Shown: piece after piece, positions 1 to 9,531 of the stretch
Numbering within the stretch: the first letter of the stretch is position 1
How the letters are laid out: each line of letters opens with the position of its first letter
Assembly (NCBI RefSeq): GCF_018131225.1
Contig: NZ_JAFCMM010000001.1
Coordinates: forward strand, 1 to 64,000
Source of the DNA: Bradyrhizobium sp. U87765 SZCCT0048
GTDB taxonomy: Bacteria > Pseudomonadota > Alphaproteobacteria > Rhizobiales > Xanthobacteraceae
Direction of reading: 5' to 3'
Length of the DNA: 64,000 bases
Notes under the pieces: model-generated
The model's input: the letters and a program-made list of their open reading frames with translations, nothing else
Databases searched by the model: none
What the model was told of the DNA's origin: nothing
Translations under genes and position numbers: made by a program

Positions 1-71
1 GGCAGGTCAGCCGCGAAAGCAGACGAACCCAGCGCGATCAGCGCCACGGTGCCCAGCAGGATCTTCTTCAT
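1..71 (-). CDS. Outer-membrane beta-barrel protein, N-terminal fragment
   Basis: Only the first 23 codons lie in the window; the gene continues to the left. The start ATG at 71..69 follows a GGAG-like ribosome site. The visible residues form a classic Sec signal peptide: a Lys-Lys N-terminus, a hydrophobic core, and an SAFA-A cleavage site followed by DLP. This start is typical of the Omp25/RopB-type outer membrane proteins (eight-stranded barrels) that are abundant in Bradyrhizobium relatives. The family call rests on the signal peptide alone, so the product could be another small exported protein. Confidence 0.55.
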   Translation of the reverse strand, partial: MKKILLGTVALIALGSSAFAADL

Positions 72-544
72 CACGTAGTCTCCACTTCAATCCCCACCAC
101 CACGAAGGTGGCTCGATGTTTTTTGTCGTCGCGAACGCCCGACGTTGAAAGTCACTATACAGGCGCCCGGTGCAAAAAGCCGTCTCTCAAATGCAACACT
201 CGACAGCGAAGTGGTGCGCGCTAAGTTCAGGATTTATTTAGCATATTTCGCCCCGCAGTTCCCTTCTCGGAACCGTATTTCGGGCCGGTTCTTGCCACAT
301 TTGGCGGGCGCGACGAATGCATTCGTTTGCATCACAGCACCAAACGCCATAAATGTTTTGCCATCGGAACATAATGGGAACATAGTGTGTCGAAGACATC
401 GATCGGCGATCGATGAGGGATCGGTAGTGGATAACCCGCCGGAGGCCGCCAGACGGTGGCGCGAGCGGGTATAGGGTCAATTTCAGAAAAAAGCGCCCGA
501 CCGGTGATGGCACCGATCGGGGGACAGAGCGTTGGAGAGTTGCG
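72..544. other. Divergent intergenic region, no gene seen
   Basis: This region of about 470 bp separates the leftward outer-membrane protein gene from rightward ssb. An open frame at 145-474 has no ribosome site and no recognisable protein character. The only clear content is the ssb promoter with its LexA box. In many alphaproteobacteria uvrA is divergent from ssb; here it is not. Confidence 0.6.
358..386 (+). promoter_or_regulatory. LexA-controlled promoter of ssb (SOS box 367-381)
   Basis: The motif GAAC-N7-GAAC occupies 367-381 exactly and matches the alphaproteobacterial LexA operator. It lies in the 17-bp spacer between a -35-like TTGCCA (358-363) and a -10-like CATAGT (381-386), where bound repressor would block polymerase. 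The ssb ATG is about 150 bp downstream of the predicted start site. SOS control of ssb is well known in related bacteria. The promoter hexamers are inferred by eye. Confidence 0.75.
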
Positions 545-1045
545 ATGGCAGGAAGTGTGAACAAGGTCATTCTGGTTGGAAACCTCGGGGCCGATCCCGA
601 GATCCGGCGGACCCAGGACGGGCGGCCGATCGCAAACCTGCGGATTGCGACTTCGGAGACCTGGCGCGACAAGGGCACCGGCGAGCGCAAGGAAAAGACC
701 GAGTGGCATCGCGTGGTGATCTTCAATGAAGGGCTCTGCAAGGTCGCCGAACAGTATCTGAAGAAGGGTGCCAAGGTTTACATCGAGGGCGCGCTGCAGA
801 CCCGTAAATGGACCGACCAGAGCGGCGTCGAGAAATTCTCCACCGAGGTGGTGCTGCAGGGCTTCAATTCGACCCTGACCATGCTCGACGGTCGCGGCGG
901 CGGTGGTGGCGGCTTCTCGGACGATGCTGGCGACTTCGGGTCGAGCGGCGTGTCGAGCCCGGCGCCGCGCCGTGCGGTGTCCGGCGGCGGCGGTGGCGGT
1001 GGTGGCCGCGGCAGCAGCGACATGGACGACGAGATTCCGTTCTGA
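545..1045 (+). CDS. ssb: Single-stranded DNA-binding protein SSB
   Basis: This 166-residue protein coats single-stranded DNA during replication, repair and recombination. Residues 1-110 form the OB fold, beginning with the typical [19 protein letters not shown] stretch. A glycine-rich flexible linker with two long Gly runs follows. The C-terminus is the acidic tip DMDDEIPF, which recruits partner proteins such as RecG, itself encoded in this window. The length is normal for alphaproteobacterial SSB. The ATG is preceded by GGAGAG at a good distance. A LexA box in the promoter at 358-386 implies DNA-damage induction. Confidence 0.98.
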   Translation: MAGSVNKVILVGNLGADPEIRRTQDGRPIANLRIATSETWRDKGTGERKEKTEWHRVVIFNEGLCKVAEQYLKKGAKVYIEGALQTRKWTDQSGVEKFSTEVVLQGFNSTLTMLDGRGGGGGGFSDDAGDFGSSGVSSPAPRRAVSGGGGGGGGRGSSDMDDEIPF

Positions 1046-1058
1046 CGTTCGGGGTTTT

Positions 1059-1087
1059 AAAGCCCGTGAATGCGTCGGGCGCTTTCT
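1059..1087 (+). terminator. Possible intrinsic terminator after ssb
   Basis: GCCCG (1062-1066) pairs with CGGGC (1076-1080). The flanking AAA/TTT pair can extend the stem across a two-base bulge, and TTTCTTC follows. The stem is weak and the U-run imperfect, but the site is 14 bp after the ssb stop. Confidence 0.4.
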
Positions 1088-1329
1088 TCGGTCCAGCGAT
1101 GGATGGGAGAAAGCGTCCGATTTGATTTCCGGCCCTGGTGACCTGCAGGGCGTCCCGTTGAGATCGGACGTGGCGGGGTCTGCAGCTTAGGCTTTAGCGG
1201 CGACCAATTCCGGCATAAGCTCGGAGCGCTGCTCCTGCAGCCGGCGGTGTTGGTTTTCCGTGGTGCCGCCGAGGTTTTCGGACCGGTCGGCGATCGGCAG
1301 ACTGGTCATCCGCTGGACGATATGCGCAC

Positions 1330-2460
1330 ATGGCTCTCTGGCCAGTCGACTCCGTCAGGATCGAGCGCCTCGATACCGGAGGCTGGCGCGTCATTCGCTG
1401 TCTGGCCAACGCCGCGGATGTCCCGATTGCAGACTTTGTGTCTCACGCCGACGCCCGGGAATGGGTGGACTGGAAGTTGGGCCGTCCGAATATCAACCGG
1501 TATGCCATCGGCGGCGATCTCGCACAGTTGCAACTGATCGATGTGGCCGTCGAGCCGCGATCGAGTGCTGACGGCGCGAAGCTCGAGACGGCGCTGTCGC
1601 AACTGGCGGCCGAAGATCCGGCTTTCACGGTCTCGATTGATCCGCAGTCCGGGCTGCGCCTGTTGAAGGGTGTCAGTGAGGCGCATCTGCACGCCAAGAT
1701 CGAAGCCCTCCGGTGGACCCACGACATCGAGGTTCGCGTTGGTTCGCTTCAGGTGGCATTTCGCGAACGCATTACCCGGCTTGTAGAAGTGGCCTATTCT
1801 TACCGGAGGCGGACTGTCGGTTGGGGTCCATCCGTCTGTCTGACGATCATCGTCGAGCCGAACGATGCCGGCAAAGGTCGGGAGTTCACTTCAGGTATCC
1901 CGGCGGATGCTTTGCCGAAGCCATGCCTTGCCGGGATTGAAAAGGGGCTGGTTTCCGCGCTCGATGCTGGTGTTGTTGCCGCGTTTCCTGTGGTGGATGT
2001 CAAGGTGCGGCTGGTTGAGGCGCTCTGTCACGATGTTGCGTCATCGGCATACGACCTTGAACTGGCGGCGCGCGCGGCTTGCCATGAGGCCTTGCAGAAA
2101 GGACATCCTGTCCTGCTTGAGCCGATCATGGCCGTCGAGGTGGTGAGTCCCGAGAGGTATGCCGCCGCCATCCTGTCGGATTTGCGGCGCCGAAACGCGC
2201 AGGTCGAGCGGCAAGACGTTTGGGATCAGGTCATCGTCGTCAATGCGACGGCATCGCTCATGAACATGTTCGGGTATGAAAATGTCCTTCGCTCGACGAG
2301 TGAAGGACGCGCAGCCTTCACGATGTGCTTCGATCACTATGCTCCGGTGTCACCGCCAAACGATGACCCGACATTTCCGTCTGCGATGGCGATGCGAGGC
2401 TCGCAGTTTACCGTGTCGAACTCACACCAGCCCGGCGATGTGCAGCGCGATGCCGGCTGA
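1330..2460 (+). CDS. EF-G-like protein with domains III-V only (no GTPase domain)
   Basis: This 376-residue protein matches only the C-terminal half of translation elongation factor G. Homology begins near residue 70 (DVAVEPRSSAD, aligned with the start of EF-G domain III). It continues through domain III, domain IV (with the HDV-SS tip loop and the LLEPIM-VEV strand) and domain V (MFGY--LRS-SEGRA-FTM). The first 65 or so residues are unrelated to the EF-G G domain, carry no P-loop, and resemble a small stand-alone domain (GGWRVIRCLANAADVP). No G or II domain is encoded upstream. The frame is intact over 376 codons, so this is either a retained G-domain-less paralogue or an undecayed remnant. 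Its 3' end overlaps convergent chrA by 39 bp. Its function is unknown; it cannot hydrolyse GTP by itself. Confidence 0.8.
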   Translation: MALWPVDSVRIERLDTGGWRVIRCLANAADVPIADFVSHADAREWVDWKLGRPNINRYAIGGDLAQLQLIDVAVEPRSSADGAKLETALSQLAAEDPAFTVSIDPQSGLRLLKGVSEAHLHAKIEALRWTHDIEVRVGSLQVAFRERITRLVEVAYSYRRRTVGWGPSVCLTIIVEPNDAGKGREFTSGIPADALPKPCLAGIEKGLVSALDAGVVAAFPVVDVKVRLVEALCHDVASSAYDLELAARAACHEALQKGHPVLLEPIMAVEVVSPERYAAAILSDLRRRNAQVERQDVWDQVIVVNATASLMNMFGYENVLRSTSEGRAAFTMCFDHYAPVSPPNDDPTFPSAMAMRGSQFTVSNSHQPGDVQRDAG

Positions 2461-3822
2461 GGCACAGGCGCCGAGGGTCGGCAGCATGCCGAGGTTGAAG
2501 CGAAAGATCGCGAGCGCTGCGCCGACGGCGAGCGCGAGCGCCCAGGGATCGGCACTCGCCAGCACCGGTGCGTCGAAGCTCAGGCCATAGCCGTGCACCG
2601 GCACCACATCACGGAAGATGGTGTGGATCGCGAACCAGATCGCGAGGTTCAGGATCACCCCGACCACCGCCGCGGTGATCGCGGACAACGCGCCGGCCAG
2701 CGCGCGGTTGCCGCGCAGCCGCTCGATGAACGGCGCGCCGAGAAAGATCCACAGGAAGCAGGGTGTGAAGGTCACCCAGGTGGCGAGCAATCCGCCGAGC
2801 GTGCCGGCGACGACCGGCGGCAGCGTGCCGGGATCGCGGAACGCGGCCATGAAGCCGACGAACTGCAGCACCATGATCAGCGGCCCGGGCGTGGTTTCGG
2901 CCATGCCGAGACCATCGAGCATCTCGCGCGGCTGCAGCCAGTGATAGTGATCGACCGCCTGCTGCGCCACGTAGGCGAGAACCGCATAGGCGCCGCCGAA
3001 GGTCACCATCGCCATCTTGCTGAAGAACACCGCGATCAGCGTAAACACGTTGGCTGATCCAGCCATGACAACAAGCGCCGCCACCGGCGTCAGCCAAAGC
3101 AGCAGCCAGAGCGTTGCGACCCGCAGGGTGCGGGCGATCGTTGGCCGGGCGTGATCGGGCAGCCGATCGCCGAGCAGGCTGTCGACCAGCGCCGTGTCAG
3201 TCTTGCTGTCGTGGGGGGCGGTCGGCGCGAACGCGGCAAGTCGTGCGCGTCCGCCAACGCCGCCGATCACCCCGGCGGCGAGGATGATCAACGGGAACGG
3301 TGCGTCGAAGAAGAAGATGGCGACGAAAGCCGCCGCCGCCAGGCCCCGCATCACGCGGGTCTTGAGCGCGCGGCGGCCGACCCGCACCACGGCCTGCACG
3401 ACGATCGCGAGCACTGCAGCCTTCAGGCCGAAGAACAGCGCGGCGACGATGCCCACCTTGCCGAACAGCGCGTAGACGTAGCTCAGCGCCATGATCGAGA
3501 TCGCGCCGGGCAGCACGAACAGCCCGCCGGCCATGATGCCGCCGGCGGTCCGGTGCATCAGCCAGCCGATATAGGTGGCGAGCTGCTGCGCTTCAGGGCC
3601 GGGCAGCAGCATGCAGTAGTTGAGAGCATGGAGGAAACGGCTTTCCGAGACCCAGCGCTTCTCGTCCACCAGGATACGATGCATCACCGCGATCTGCCCG
3701 GCGGGACCGCCGAAGCTCAGCAATGCGATCCGGGCCCACACCCGGAAGGCGTCGCCGAAGCTGGGAAAGGCCGGTGTTTCGGATGGCGCGGGAAGGGCAG
3801 AAGTTGTCATTGCCTCGGTCAT
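2422..3822 (-). CDS. chrA: Chromate efflux transporter ChrA
   Basis: This 466-residue inner-membrane protein of the CHR family exports chromate. It is built from two homologous halves. Each begins with an amphipathic segment and the family's FGG-A motif (LLSFGGPAGQIAVMH in the first half, VTFGGAYAVLAYVAQ in the second) and a later PGP motif (LLPGPEAQQ, TTPGPLIM). About ten to twelve hydrophobic segments are visible. The ATG at 3822 overlaps the stop of upstream chrB as ATGA, so the two genes are translationally coupled. Sulfate or another oxyanion is a possible alternative substrate. Confidence 0.93.
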   Translation of the reverse strand: MTEAMTTSALPAPSETPAFPSFGDAFRVWARIALLSFGGPAGQIAVMHRILVDEKRWVSESRFLHALNYCMLLPGPEAQQLATYIGWLMHRTAGGIMAGGLFVLPGAISIMALSYVYALFGKVGIVAALFFGLKAAVLAIVVQAVVRVGRRALKTRVMRGLAAAAFVAIFFFDAPFPLIILAAGVIGGVGGRARLAAFAPTAPHDSKTDTALVDSLLGDRLPDHARPTIARTLRVATLWLLLWLTPVAALVVMAGSANVFTLIAVFFSKMAMVTFGGAYAVLAYVAQQAVDHYHWLQPREMLDGLGMAETTPGPLIMVLQFVGFMAAFRDPGTLPPVVAGTLGGLLATWVTFTPCFLWIFLGAPFIERLRGNRALAGALSAITAAVVGVILNLAIWFAIHTIFRDVVPVHGYGLSFDAPVLASADPWALALAVGAALAIFRFNLGMLPTLGACASAGIALHIAGLV

Positions 3823-4646
3823 GCTTTGGCTTTCGGCTTCGTCTTGTGCGGCCAGTTGTGGGTTTCGTCGGTGGCGTCGCGGCACCAGCGATAGTACGCG
3901 TCGTACAGCGTCATGCCGGCCTCGAGTTGTTCGAGGTCGTCGGCGTACATGCGTGACAGCCCGAGCGAGGCCGCGAGCAAGCCGGGCGCCTCCGGTGCGA
4001 GATCGAGCCGTGCGGTATCGGCCGCGCGCACGATCGTGGCGAGGTGCTTCAGCGGTTCGGTCGCAAGGCCGAATTCTTCGACCATGACATCGAAGGTGCA
4101 GAGTTCGCCACGGTGGCTCCAGTGCACGTTCTCGATGTCGAACGGTACGGCACCGAAGCGTTCGGCGACCGCTTCGACCTGCGACGCCGTCACGAACAGG
4201 AAGACCGCGGACGGGTCGACGAAGCGGCGGATCAGCCAGGGACAGGCGATGCGGTCGATCTTCGGGCGGGCCCGCGTCACCCACACCGTGCGTCCCTGCG
4301 TGTCGCGGTCGGGAATGTGGGCCAGCGGCACGAGCGGCAGGCGCTCGCTGGCCCAGGCCTCGAAACCGCCCTCGATCACTGCGGCGGCCGATCCGGCCAA
4401 ACGCAGCCAGGCGGCAGCGCCTTCGCTGAGGCTGTGGCCGTGTCGGCAGATGGCGATCACGGTCTGTCCGGCGAAGTCGGCTGCCCACAATGGCGCGCTG
4501 CGATGGTCGCGCCGGATTGCGGTCGGGATCGTGCGGGGATCGGCGGCGACGTCGTCGGCGGTGCGGACATCGATCAGCACGGGGCACGCGGCGGAGCCGA
4601 CGAGGCGAAACAGCTTGTCAGGAGAAATCGTGTTGAGAGCGGGCAT
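3819..4646 (-). CDS. chrB: Rhodanese/ChrB-domain chromate resistance protein
   Basis: This is a 275-residue fusion. Residues 1-105 are a rhodanese-like domain with active-site Cys67 in CRHGHS. Residues 120-270 are the ChrB-type chromate-resistance domain, with the signature RPKIDRIACPWLIRRFVDP. ChrB proteins act in chromate sensing or resistance together with ChrA, and the four-base stop/start overlap with chrA supports this. The ATG at 4646 was chosen over longer in-frame starts because an AAAGGA ribosome site lies just upstream. Whether the rhodanese part transfers sulfur or only binds oxyanions cannot be told from sequence. Confidence 0.88.
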   Translation of the reverse strand: MPALNTISPDKLFRLVGSAACPVLIDVRTADDVAADPRTIPTAIRRDHRSAPLWAADFAGQTVIAICRHGHSLSEGAAAWLRLAGSAAAVIEGGFEAWASERLPLVPLAHIPDRDTQGRTVWVTRARPKIDRIACPWLIRRFVDPSAVFLFVTASQVEAVAERFGAVPFDIENVHWSHRGELCTFDVMVEEFGLATEPLKHLATIVRAADTARLDLAPEAPGLLAASLGLSRMYADDLEQLEAGMTLYDAYYRWCRDATDETHNWPHKTKPKAKA

Positions 4647-4802
4647 GCTGCGTCCTTTGACAAAAGGATGGACGCGATTCTTGGGCATGTCGCCTTGTGG
4701 GGAGATCGCTTCCCCATGGCGAAGACTACAGCCAACGCGTCCGGATTTGTCAATCGGGTCAGGATCGAGCTGCAGGCCGGATGGCTGCAAGCGGGGCGGG
4801 CA

Positions 4803-5438
4803 TCATTCCCGTGCGAATGCCAGCCGCGTCCAGGTCACCCCGGTGCGGCGGTTCTCGGTCTGCATCGAGGCCGACGTCTGCGTTGTCAGCAGGCGCAGGC
4901 CCGCCGCCTGCGCCAGGGGCACCGTTTCCTCGGCGGTGACGGCGAACATCCGCCGGCCGTCCGGGATGGGGCCGTGTCGCAGCGTCAGGATCAGAACGCC
5001 GGCCGCCCCCAGCAGCGCCGCGACCCGCACCATCGCGCGGCTTCGCTCGGCGGCGTCGAGATGCATCCAGACGGCCGTGAGCATCACCAGGCCGAAGCTC
5101 GCTTCGTCGCCGGCAAATGTCGCAAGATCGGGCAGGCTGTCGTTGCGCCAATCGATCGCGTGGCCGCGATGCCGCGCCATGCCAGCGTCGCGAAACGCAT
5201 CCAGTGGTTCGACGGCGACGACGAGATGCCCCATCGCCGCGAGCCAGGCCGCGTCGCGTCCCGACCCAGCGCCGATGTCGAGCACGCGGCTTGGCGTCTT
5301 CGGAATGAGATGCAGAACGCTCTGGTGGTGCTCGGCGCTGGACACCTGCTCCCACCGCGCGACGAGCGCTTCCGCGAGAGCAGCATAGCCTTGCGTGCCC
5401 GCCACGTGGTTGGTCGTGGAACGATCGATGGGGTCCAT
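4803..5438 (-). CDS. Class I SAM-dependent methyltransferase
   Basis: This 211-residue protein has the Rossmann methyltransferase motif I VLDIGAGSGRDAAWLA near residue 53, an acidic motif II (VVAVEPLDAF), and a later LILTLRHGPIPDGR strand and loop. The substrate is not evident. The fold and length fit small-molecule methyltransferases of the tellurite/thiopurine type, but specific residues for those are not obvious. It lies 156 bp upstream of chrB on the same strand, so a detoxification role alongside the chromate genes is possible but not shown. Confidence 0.8.
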   Translation of the reverse strand: MDPIDRSTTNHVAGTQGYAALAEALVARWEQVSSAEHHQSVLHLIPKTPSRVLDIGAGSGRDAAWLAAMGHLVVAVEPLDAFRDAGMARHRGHAIDWRNDSLPDLATFAGDEASFGLVMLTAVWMHLDAAERSRAMVRVAALLGAAGVLILTLRHGPIPDGRRMFAVTAEETVPLAQAAGLRLLTTQTSASMQTENRRTGVTWTRLAFARE

Positions 5439-5596
5439 GTCCCTGGCCGCAGCACCGGTATTGCTCCTGACGTTTTAAGGGAGCGCCACGGCGGGCGGTA
5501 GAGCGTCGCCGGTGTTGTCCGCCGCCAAAGTTCGGCCCTGGCTGGCGCAGCCCTGCAAAGCATGTTAATAACATTAACATCGAGGGAGGTGAACGG

Positions 5597-5998
5597 ATGT
5601 CGCTCGCGCCGCTGCTGGAGGCTTCACCTCAGACGCAGGTCCATGCGTTCGCGGCGATGGCTGCGTTCGCGCTCGGGCTGGTCCAGTTCGCGGCGCCCAA
5701 GGGAACAGTGCCGCACCGGACGCTGGGATGGATCTGGGTTCTGCTGATGCTCGCGGTCAGCGCATCGTCGTTCTACCTGCATGGCATCCGCCTGTGGGGG
5801 CCGTGGAGCCCGATTCATCTTCTGTCGGTATTCACCCCGCTGGCGCTGATCTATGCGGTGTGGGCTGCGCGCCACCACCGCGTGCGCGGGCACCGGGTCG
5901 CCATGATCTCGATCTTTTGCGGGGCGCTGGTGATCGCCGGCCTGTTCACCCTGGTTCCCGGGCGGCTGATGCACGCGGTGGTGTTCGGCGCGCGCTGA
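5597..5998 (+). CDS. DUF2306-like small integral membrane protein
   Basis: This 133-residue protein has four predicted transmembrane helices. A GTVPHRTLGWIWVLLM segment and an RGHRVAM--IF loop are typical of DUF2306 proteins. The family is common in alphaproteobacteria and has no established function. A GGGAGGTGAACGG ribosome site precedes the ATG. It stands alone between a leftward methyltransferase gene and gyrA. Confidence 0.75.
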   Translation: MSLAPLLEASPQTQVHAFAAMAAFALGLVQFAAPKGTVPHRTLGWIWVLLMLAVSASSFYLHGIRLWGPWSPIHLLSVFTPLALIYAVWAARHHRVRGHRVAMISIFCGALVIAGLFTLVPGRLMHAVVFGAR

Positions 5999-6189
5999 GG
6001 GCTATGCGAATCGCGCTTCGCGCGGGTGTTTCCGGGGGCTTTTCGCGGCGCTGCGAGGGCGCCCCTGCCCAATTTCTAAACTGCTGAAATAATTATGTTT
6101 TTCTAGCGCCTGAAACCACCCCGAGGGGTTGGTCGCGAGCGCTGAATCGCCTATATAAAAGCCAACGCTTTTGTGGGGATTCTTTCGTT

Positions 6190-8913
6190 TTGGCCGACCA
6201 AGACAATCCGGAAAATGGCTCGTCCGAGCCCGTCGATATTCGTCCGGTCTCGATCACCGATGAGATGAAGCGATCTTACCTCGATTACGCCATGAGCGTG
6301 ATCGTGGCGCGTGCGCTTCCGGACGTGCGCGACGGCCTCAAGCCGGTGCATCGGCGCATCCTGTATGCGATGTACGAGAACGGCTTCGAGTGGAACAAGC
6401 CGTACCGCAAGTCGGCGCGCACCGTCGGCGATGTCATCGGTAAATATCATCCGCACGGCGACCAGTCGGTCTACGACGCGCTGGTGCGCATGGCGCAGGA
6501 CTTCTCGATGCGCCTGCCGCTGATTGACGGCCAGGGCAACTTCGGCTCGGTCGACGGCGATACCGCGGCAGCCATGCGTTACACCGAGGCGCGGCTCGCC
6601 AAGGTGGCGCATACGCTTCTGGAAGACATCGACAAGGACACTGTCGACTTCCAGGCCAACTACGACAGTTCCGAGCGCGAGCCGACGGTTCTGCCGGCGC
6701 GCTTTCCCAATTTGCTGGTCAACGGCGCCGGCGGCATCGCCGTCGGCATGGCCACGAACATCCCGCCGCACAATCTCGGCGAGGTGGTCGACGCCTGCAT
6801 CGCGCTGATCGACAATCCGGCGCTCAGCATCGACGATCTCATCAACATCGTGCCGGGGCCGGACTTCCCGACCGGCGGCATCATCCTCGGCCGCCAGGGC
6901 ATCCGCTCGGCCTATCATCTCGGCCGCGGCTCCATCGTGATGCGCGGCAAGGTGACGATCGACACCATCCGCAAGGATCGTGAGGCGATCATCGTCTCCG
7001 AGATTCCGTATCAGGTGAACAAGGCCAGCATGGTCGAGCGCATCGCCGAGCTGGTGCGCGAGAAGAAGATCGAGGGCATCGCCGACCTGCGCGACGAATC
7101 CGATCGCGATGGCTATCGCGTCGTGGTCGAGTTGCGTCGCGACGCGGTGCCGGACGTGGTGCTCAATCAGCTCTACAAGTACACGCCGCTGCAGACCAGC
7201 TTCGGCGCCAATATGGTGGCGCTCGACGGCGGCCGTCCGCAGTTGATGAACCTCAAGGACATGCTGACGCTGTTCGTCGCATTCCGCGAGCAGGTGGTCA
7301 CACGGCGCACCAAGTACCTGCTCGGCAAGGCGCGTGAGCGCGCCCACATCCTGGTCGGTCTTGCGATCGCCGTCGCCAACATCGACGAGGTCATCCGCGT
7401 CATCCGCAATTCGCCCGATCCGAACACCGCCCGCGAGACCCTGATGGCGCGCGATTGGCCGGCCAAGGACGTCGCGACCATGATCATGCTGATCGACGAT
7501 CCGCGCCATCGTGTCGCCGAGGACGGCACCGCGCGGCTGTCATTCGAGCAGGCCAAGGCGATCCTCGACCTGCGCCTGCAGCGCCTGACCGCGCTCGGCC
7601 GCGACGAGATTTCCGACGAACTCGACAAGCTCGCGGTCGAGATCGCCGACTACCTCGAAATCCTGCGCTCGCGCGCCCGCGTCCAGGGCATCGTCAAGGA
7701 CGAGCTCATCGCGGTGAAGGCCGAGTTCGCAACTCCGCGCCGCACCGTGATCGTCGACCAGGAAGGCGAGGTCGAGGACGAAGACCTGATCCAGCGCGAG
7801 GACATGGTGGTGACGGTGTCGCACCATGGTTACGTCAAGCGCGTGCCGCTTTCGACCTACCGTGCCCAGAAGCGCGGCGGCAAGGGGCGCTCGGGCATGC
7901 AGACGCGCGACGAGGATTTCGTCAGCCGCCTGTTCGTGGCCTCGACCCACACGCCGGTGCTGTTCTTCTCGTCGCGGGGCCAGGTCTACAAGGAGAAGGT
8001 CTGGCGTCTTCCGATGGCCGCGCCGAACGCGCGGGGCAAAGCGCTGATCAACATCCTGCCGCTGGAGCAGGGCGAGCGCATCACCACCATCATGCCGTTG
8101 CCGGAGGACGAATCGTCCTGGGCCAACCTCGACGTGATGTTCGCCACCACCGGTGGCAACGTCCGCCGCAACAAGCTGTCGGACTTCGTCGACGTGCGCC
8201 GCTCCGGCATCATCGCCATGAAGCTCGATGAGGGCGAGGCAATCGTCGACGTGCAGATCTGCACCGAGCACGACGACGTGCTGCTGACCGCCGCCGGCGG
8301 CCAGTGCATCCGCTTCCCGGTCACCGACGTGCGTGTCTTCACCGGCCGCACCTCGATGGGCGTGCGCGGCATCGCGCTTGCCGAGAAAGATACCGTCATC
8401 TCGCTGTCGATCCTGCGCCATGTCGAGGCGACCTCGGACGAACGCGTGGCCTATCTCAAGATGCGCCGCGCCGTGGCCGGCGAAGCCACCAACGAGGAGC
8501 CGGTCGAGGCCGACGGCGAGGAGAGCTCGGGCAGCTTCCAGCTCACCCAGGAGCGCTATGTCGAGATGTCGGCGCAGGAGCAGGTCGTGCTCACCGTGTC
8601 GGTCAACGGTTACGGCAAGCGCACTTCGTCCTACGAATACCGCACCACCGGACGTGGCGGCAAAGGCATCGTCGCGATGCTGGTCAACAGCCGCAACGGC
8701 AAGCTGGTCGCCTCGTTCCCGGTCGAGGACAGCGATCAGATCATGCTGGTCAGCGATGCCGGCCAGCTCATCCGCTGCCCGGTCGAAGGCATCCGTGTCG
8801 CTGGCCGTTCGACCCAGGGCGTGATCGTGTTCGACACCGCCGAGGACGAGCATGTGGTCTCGGTCGAACGTCTGACCGAGGACGCCGACAACGGCAATGG
8901 CAACGGCGCCTGA
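6190..8913 (+). CDS. gyrA: DNA gyrase subunit A
   Basis: This 907-residue type II topoisomerase subunit breaks and rejoins DNA as A2B2 gyrase. The catalytic Tyr131 lies in [15 protein letters not shown]. The C-terminal beta-pinwheel begins near residue 520 and carries the GyrA box (QKRGGKG), which is specific to gyrase rather than topoisomerase IV. The predicted start is TTG at 6190, with GGGGA about 13 bases upstream and no nearby in-frame ATG. In the quinolone-resistance region the sequence is HGDQSVYD, so the usual Ser83 (E. coli numbering) is Gln92, while Asp96 (E. coli Asp87) is kept. A TATATAA element at 6151-6157 may be its -10 box. A strong terminator follows. Confidence 0.98.
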   Translation: MADQDNPENGSSEPVDIRPVSITDEMKRSYLDYAMSVIVARALPDVRDGLKPVHRRILYAMYENGFEWNKPYRKSARTVGDVIGKYHPHGDQSVYDALVRMAQDFSMRLPLIDGQGNFGSVDGDTAAAMRYTEARLAKVAHTLLEDIDKDTVDFQANYDSSEREPTVLPARFPNLLVNGAGGIAVGMATNIPPHNLGEVVDACIALIDNPALSIDDLINIVPGPDFPTGGIILGRQGIRSAYHLGRGSIVMRGKVTIDTIRKDREAIIVSEIPYQVNKASMVERIAELVREKKIEGIADLRDESDRDGYRVVVELRRDAVPDVVLNQLYKYTPLQTSFGANMVALDGGRPQLMNLKDMLTLFVAFREQVVTRRTKYLLGKARERAHILVGLAIAVANIDEVIRVIRNSPDPNTARETLMARDWPAKDVATMIMLIDDPRHRVAEDGTARLSFEQAKAILDLRLQRLTALGRDEISDELDKLAVEIADYLEILRSRARVQGIVKDELIAVKAEFATPRRTVIVDQEGEVEDEDLIQREDMVVTVSHHGYVKRVPLSTYRAQKRGGKGRSGMQTRDEDFVSRLFVASTHTPVLFFSSRGQVYKEKVWRLPMAAPNARGKALINILPLEQGERITTIMPLPEDESSWANLDVMFATTGGNVRRNKLSDFVDVRRSGIIAMKLDEGEAIVDVQICTEHDDVLLTAAGGQCIRFPVTDVRVFTGRTSMGVRGIALAEKDTVISLSILRHVEATSDERVAYLKMRRAVAGEATNEEPVEADGEESSGSFQLTQERYVEMSAQEQVVLTVSVNGYGKRTSSYEYRTTGRGGKGIVAMLVNSRNGKLVASFPVEDSDQIMLVSDAGQLIRCPVEGIRVAGRSTQGVIVFDTAEDEHVVSVERLTEDADNGNGNGA

Positions 8914-8939
8914 TCCGGCGCGGCTTCCCTTCCAGATGC

Positions 8940-8976
8940 GAAAAGGCCGTCCGCGGGCATGCGGGCGGCCTTTTTC
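8940..8976 (+). terminator. Intrinsic terminator of gyrA
   Basis: AAAAGGCCGTCCGC (8941-8954) pairs with GCGGGCGGCCTTTT (8961-8974), with one T-G wobble and a 6-nt loop. A T-run to 8975 follows. It begins 28 bp after the gyrA stop. Confidence 0.93.
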
Positions 8977-9031
8977 CTGGAGGCTCGGTATTGGGCGGCC
9001 TGGTGAGGCGGGATTGCCGGAAACTGCGGGG

Positions 9032-9286
9032 TCAGAGGTGGTCGGTGGTGACGACGCGGGCCTCGACCTTGAGCGCCGTCTTGGCGCCGGCCTTGCGCAG
9101 GCAAGCGGTTTCGAAGTTCGGCCAGGCCTGCTGCGAGCAGTCGCGTCCGACCGGGCGGATATCGAGACGGTCGCCCTTGGTGAGCGCGACCGGCACGCCG
9201 GCCTCGACCGCGGGAGCATAGCAGAGAAGGGCGATCGCGGCCGTGACGAAAGCGGCAATGGCGATCGCTGAAAGCGCCTTGATCAT
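9032..9286 (-). CDS. Small secreted protein, unknown function
   Basis: The protein has 84 residues. The N-terminus ([21 protein letters not shown]) is a signal peptide with cleavage likely near residue 29 (VEAG). The mature part is about 55 residues with two cysteines in the segment [18 protein letters not shown], which could form a disulfide in the periplasm. Proteins of this layout are common and uncharacterised in Bradyrhizobium relatives. It is convergent with gyrA and divergent from coaD. Confidence 0.65.
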   Translation of the reverse strand: MIKALSAIAIAAFVTAAIALLCYAPAVEAGVPVALTKGDRLDIRPVGRDCSQQAWPNFETACLRKAGAKTALKVEARVVTTDHL

Positions 9287-9531
9287 GGAAGTCCCCTGTT
9301 ATCTGTCCGGTGCCCGTTCAGCCCGGTCGTTGACGGGCGTTGTAGGGGTCTTGCGTTTCAGCCGGTCTGCGTGCGACGCGGAAAATGGTTTCGTCGCAGG
9401 CCGAATGTGTTTCGCCGCCCCGGAAGGCACGAAACAATCCGGGAACCCGCCGGGATCGATTTGCGCCCATCCACCCATCAGACGCGGCGGCATGCCCACG
9501 GGTTCGGTCGGTTCGGCGAAATAAAACGCCG

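Noticed and set aside
145..474. 109-codon open frame before ssb
   Set aside because: It has no ribosome site or protein-like features, and it spans the ssb promoter and LexA box.
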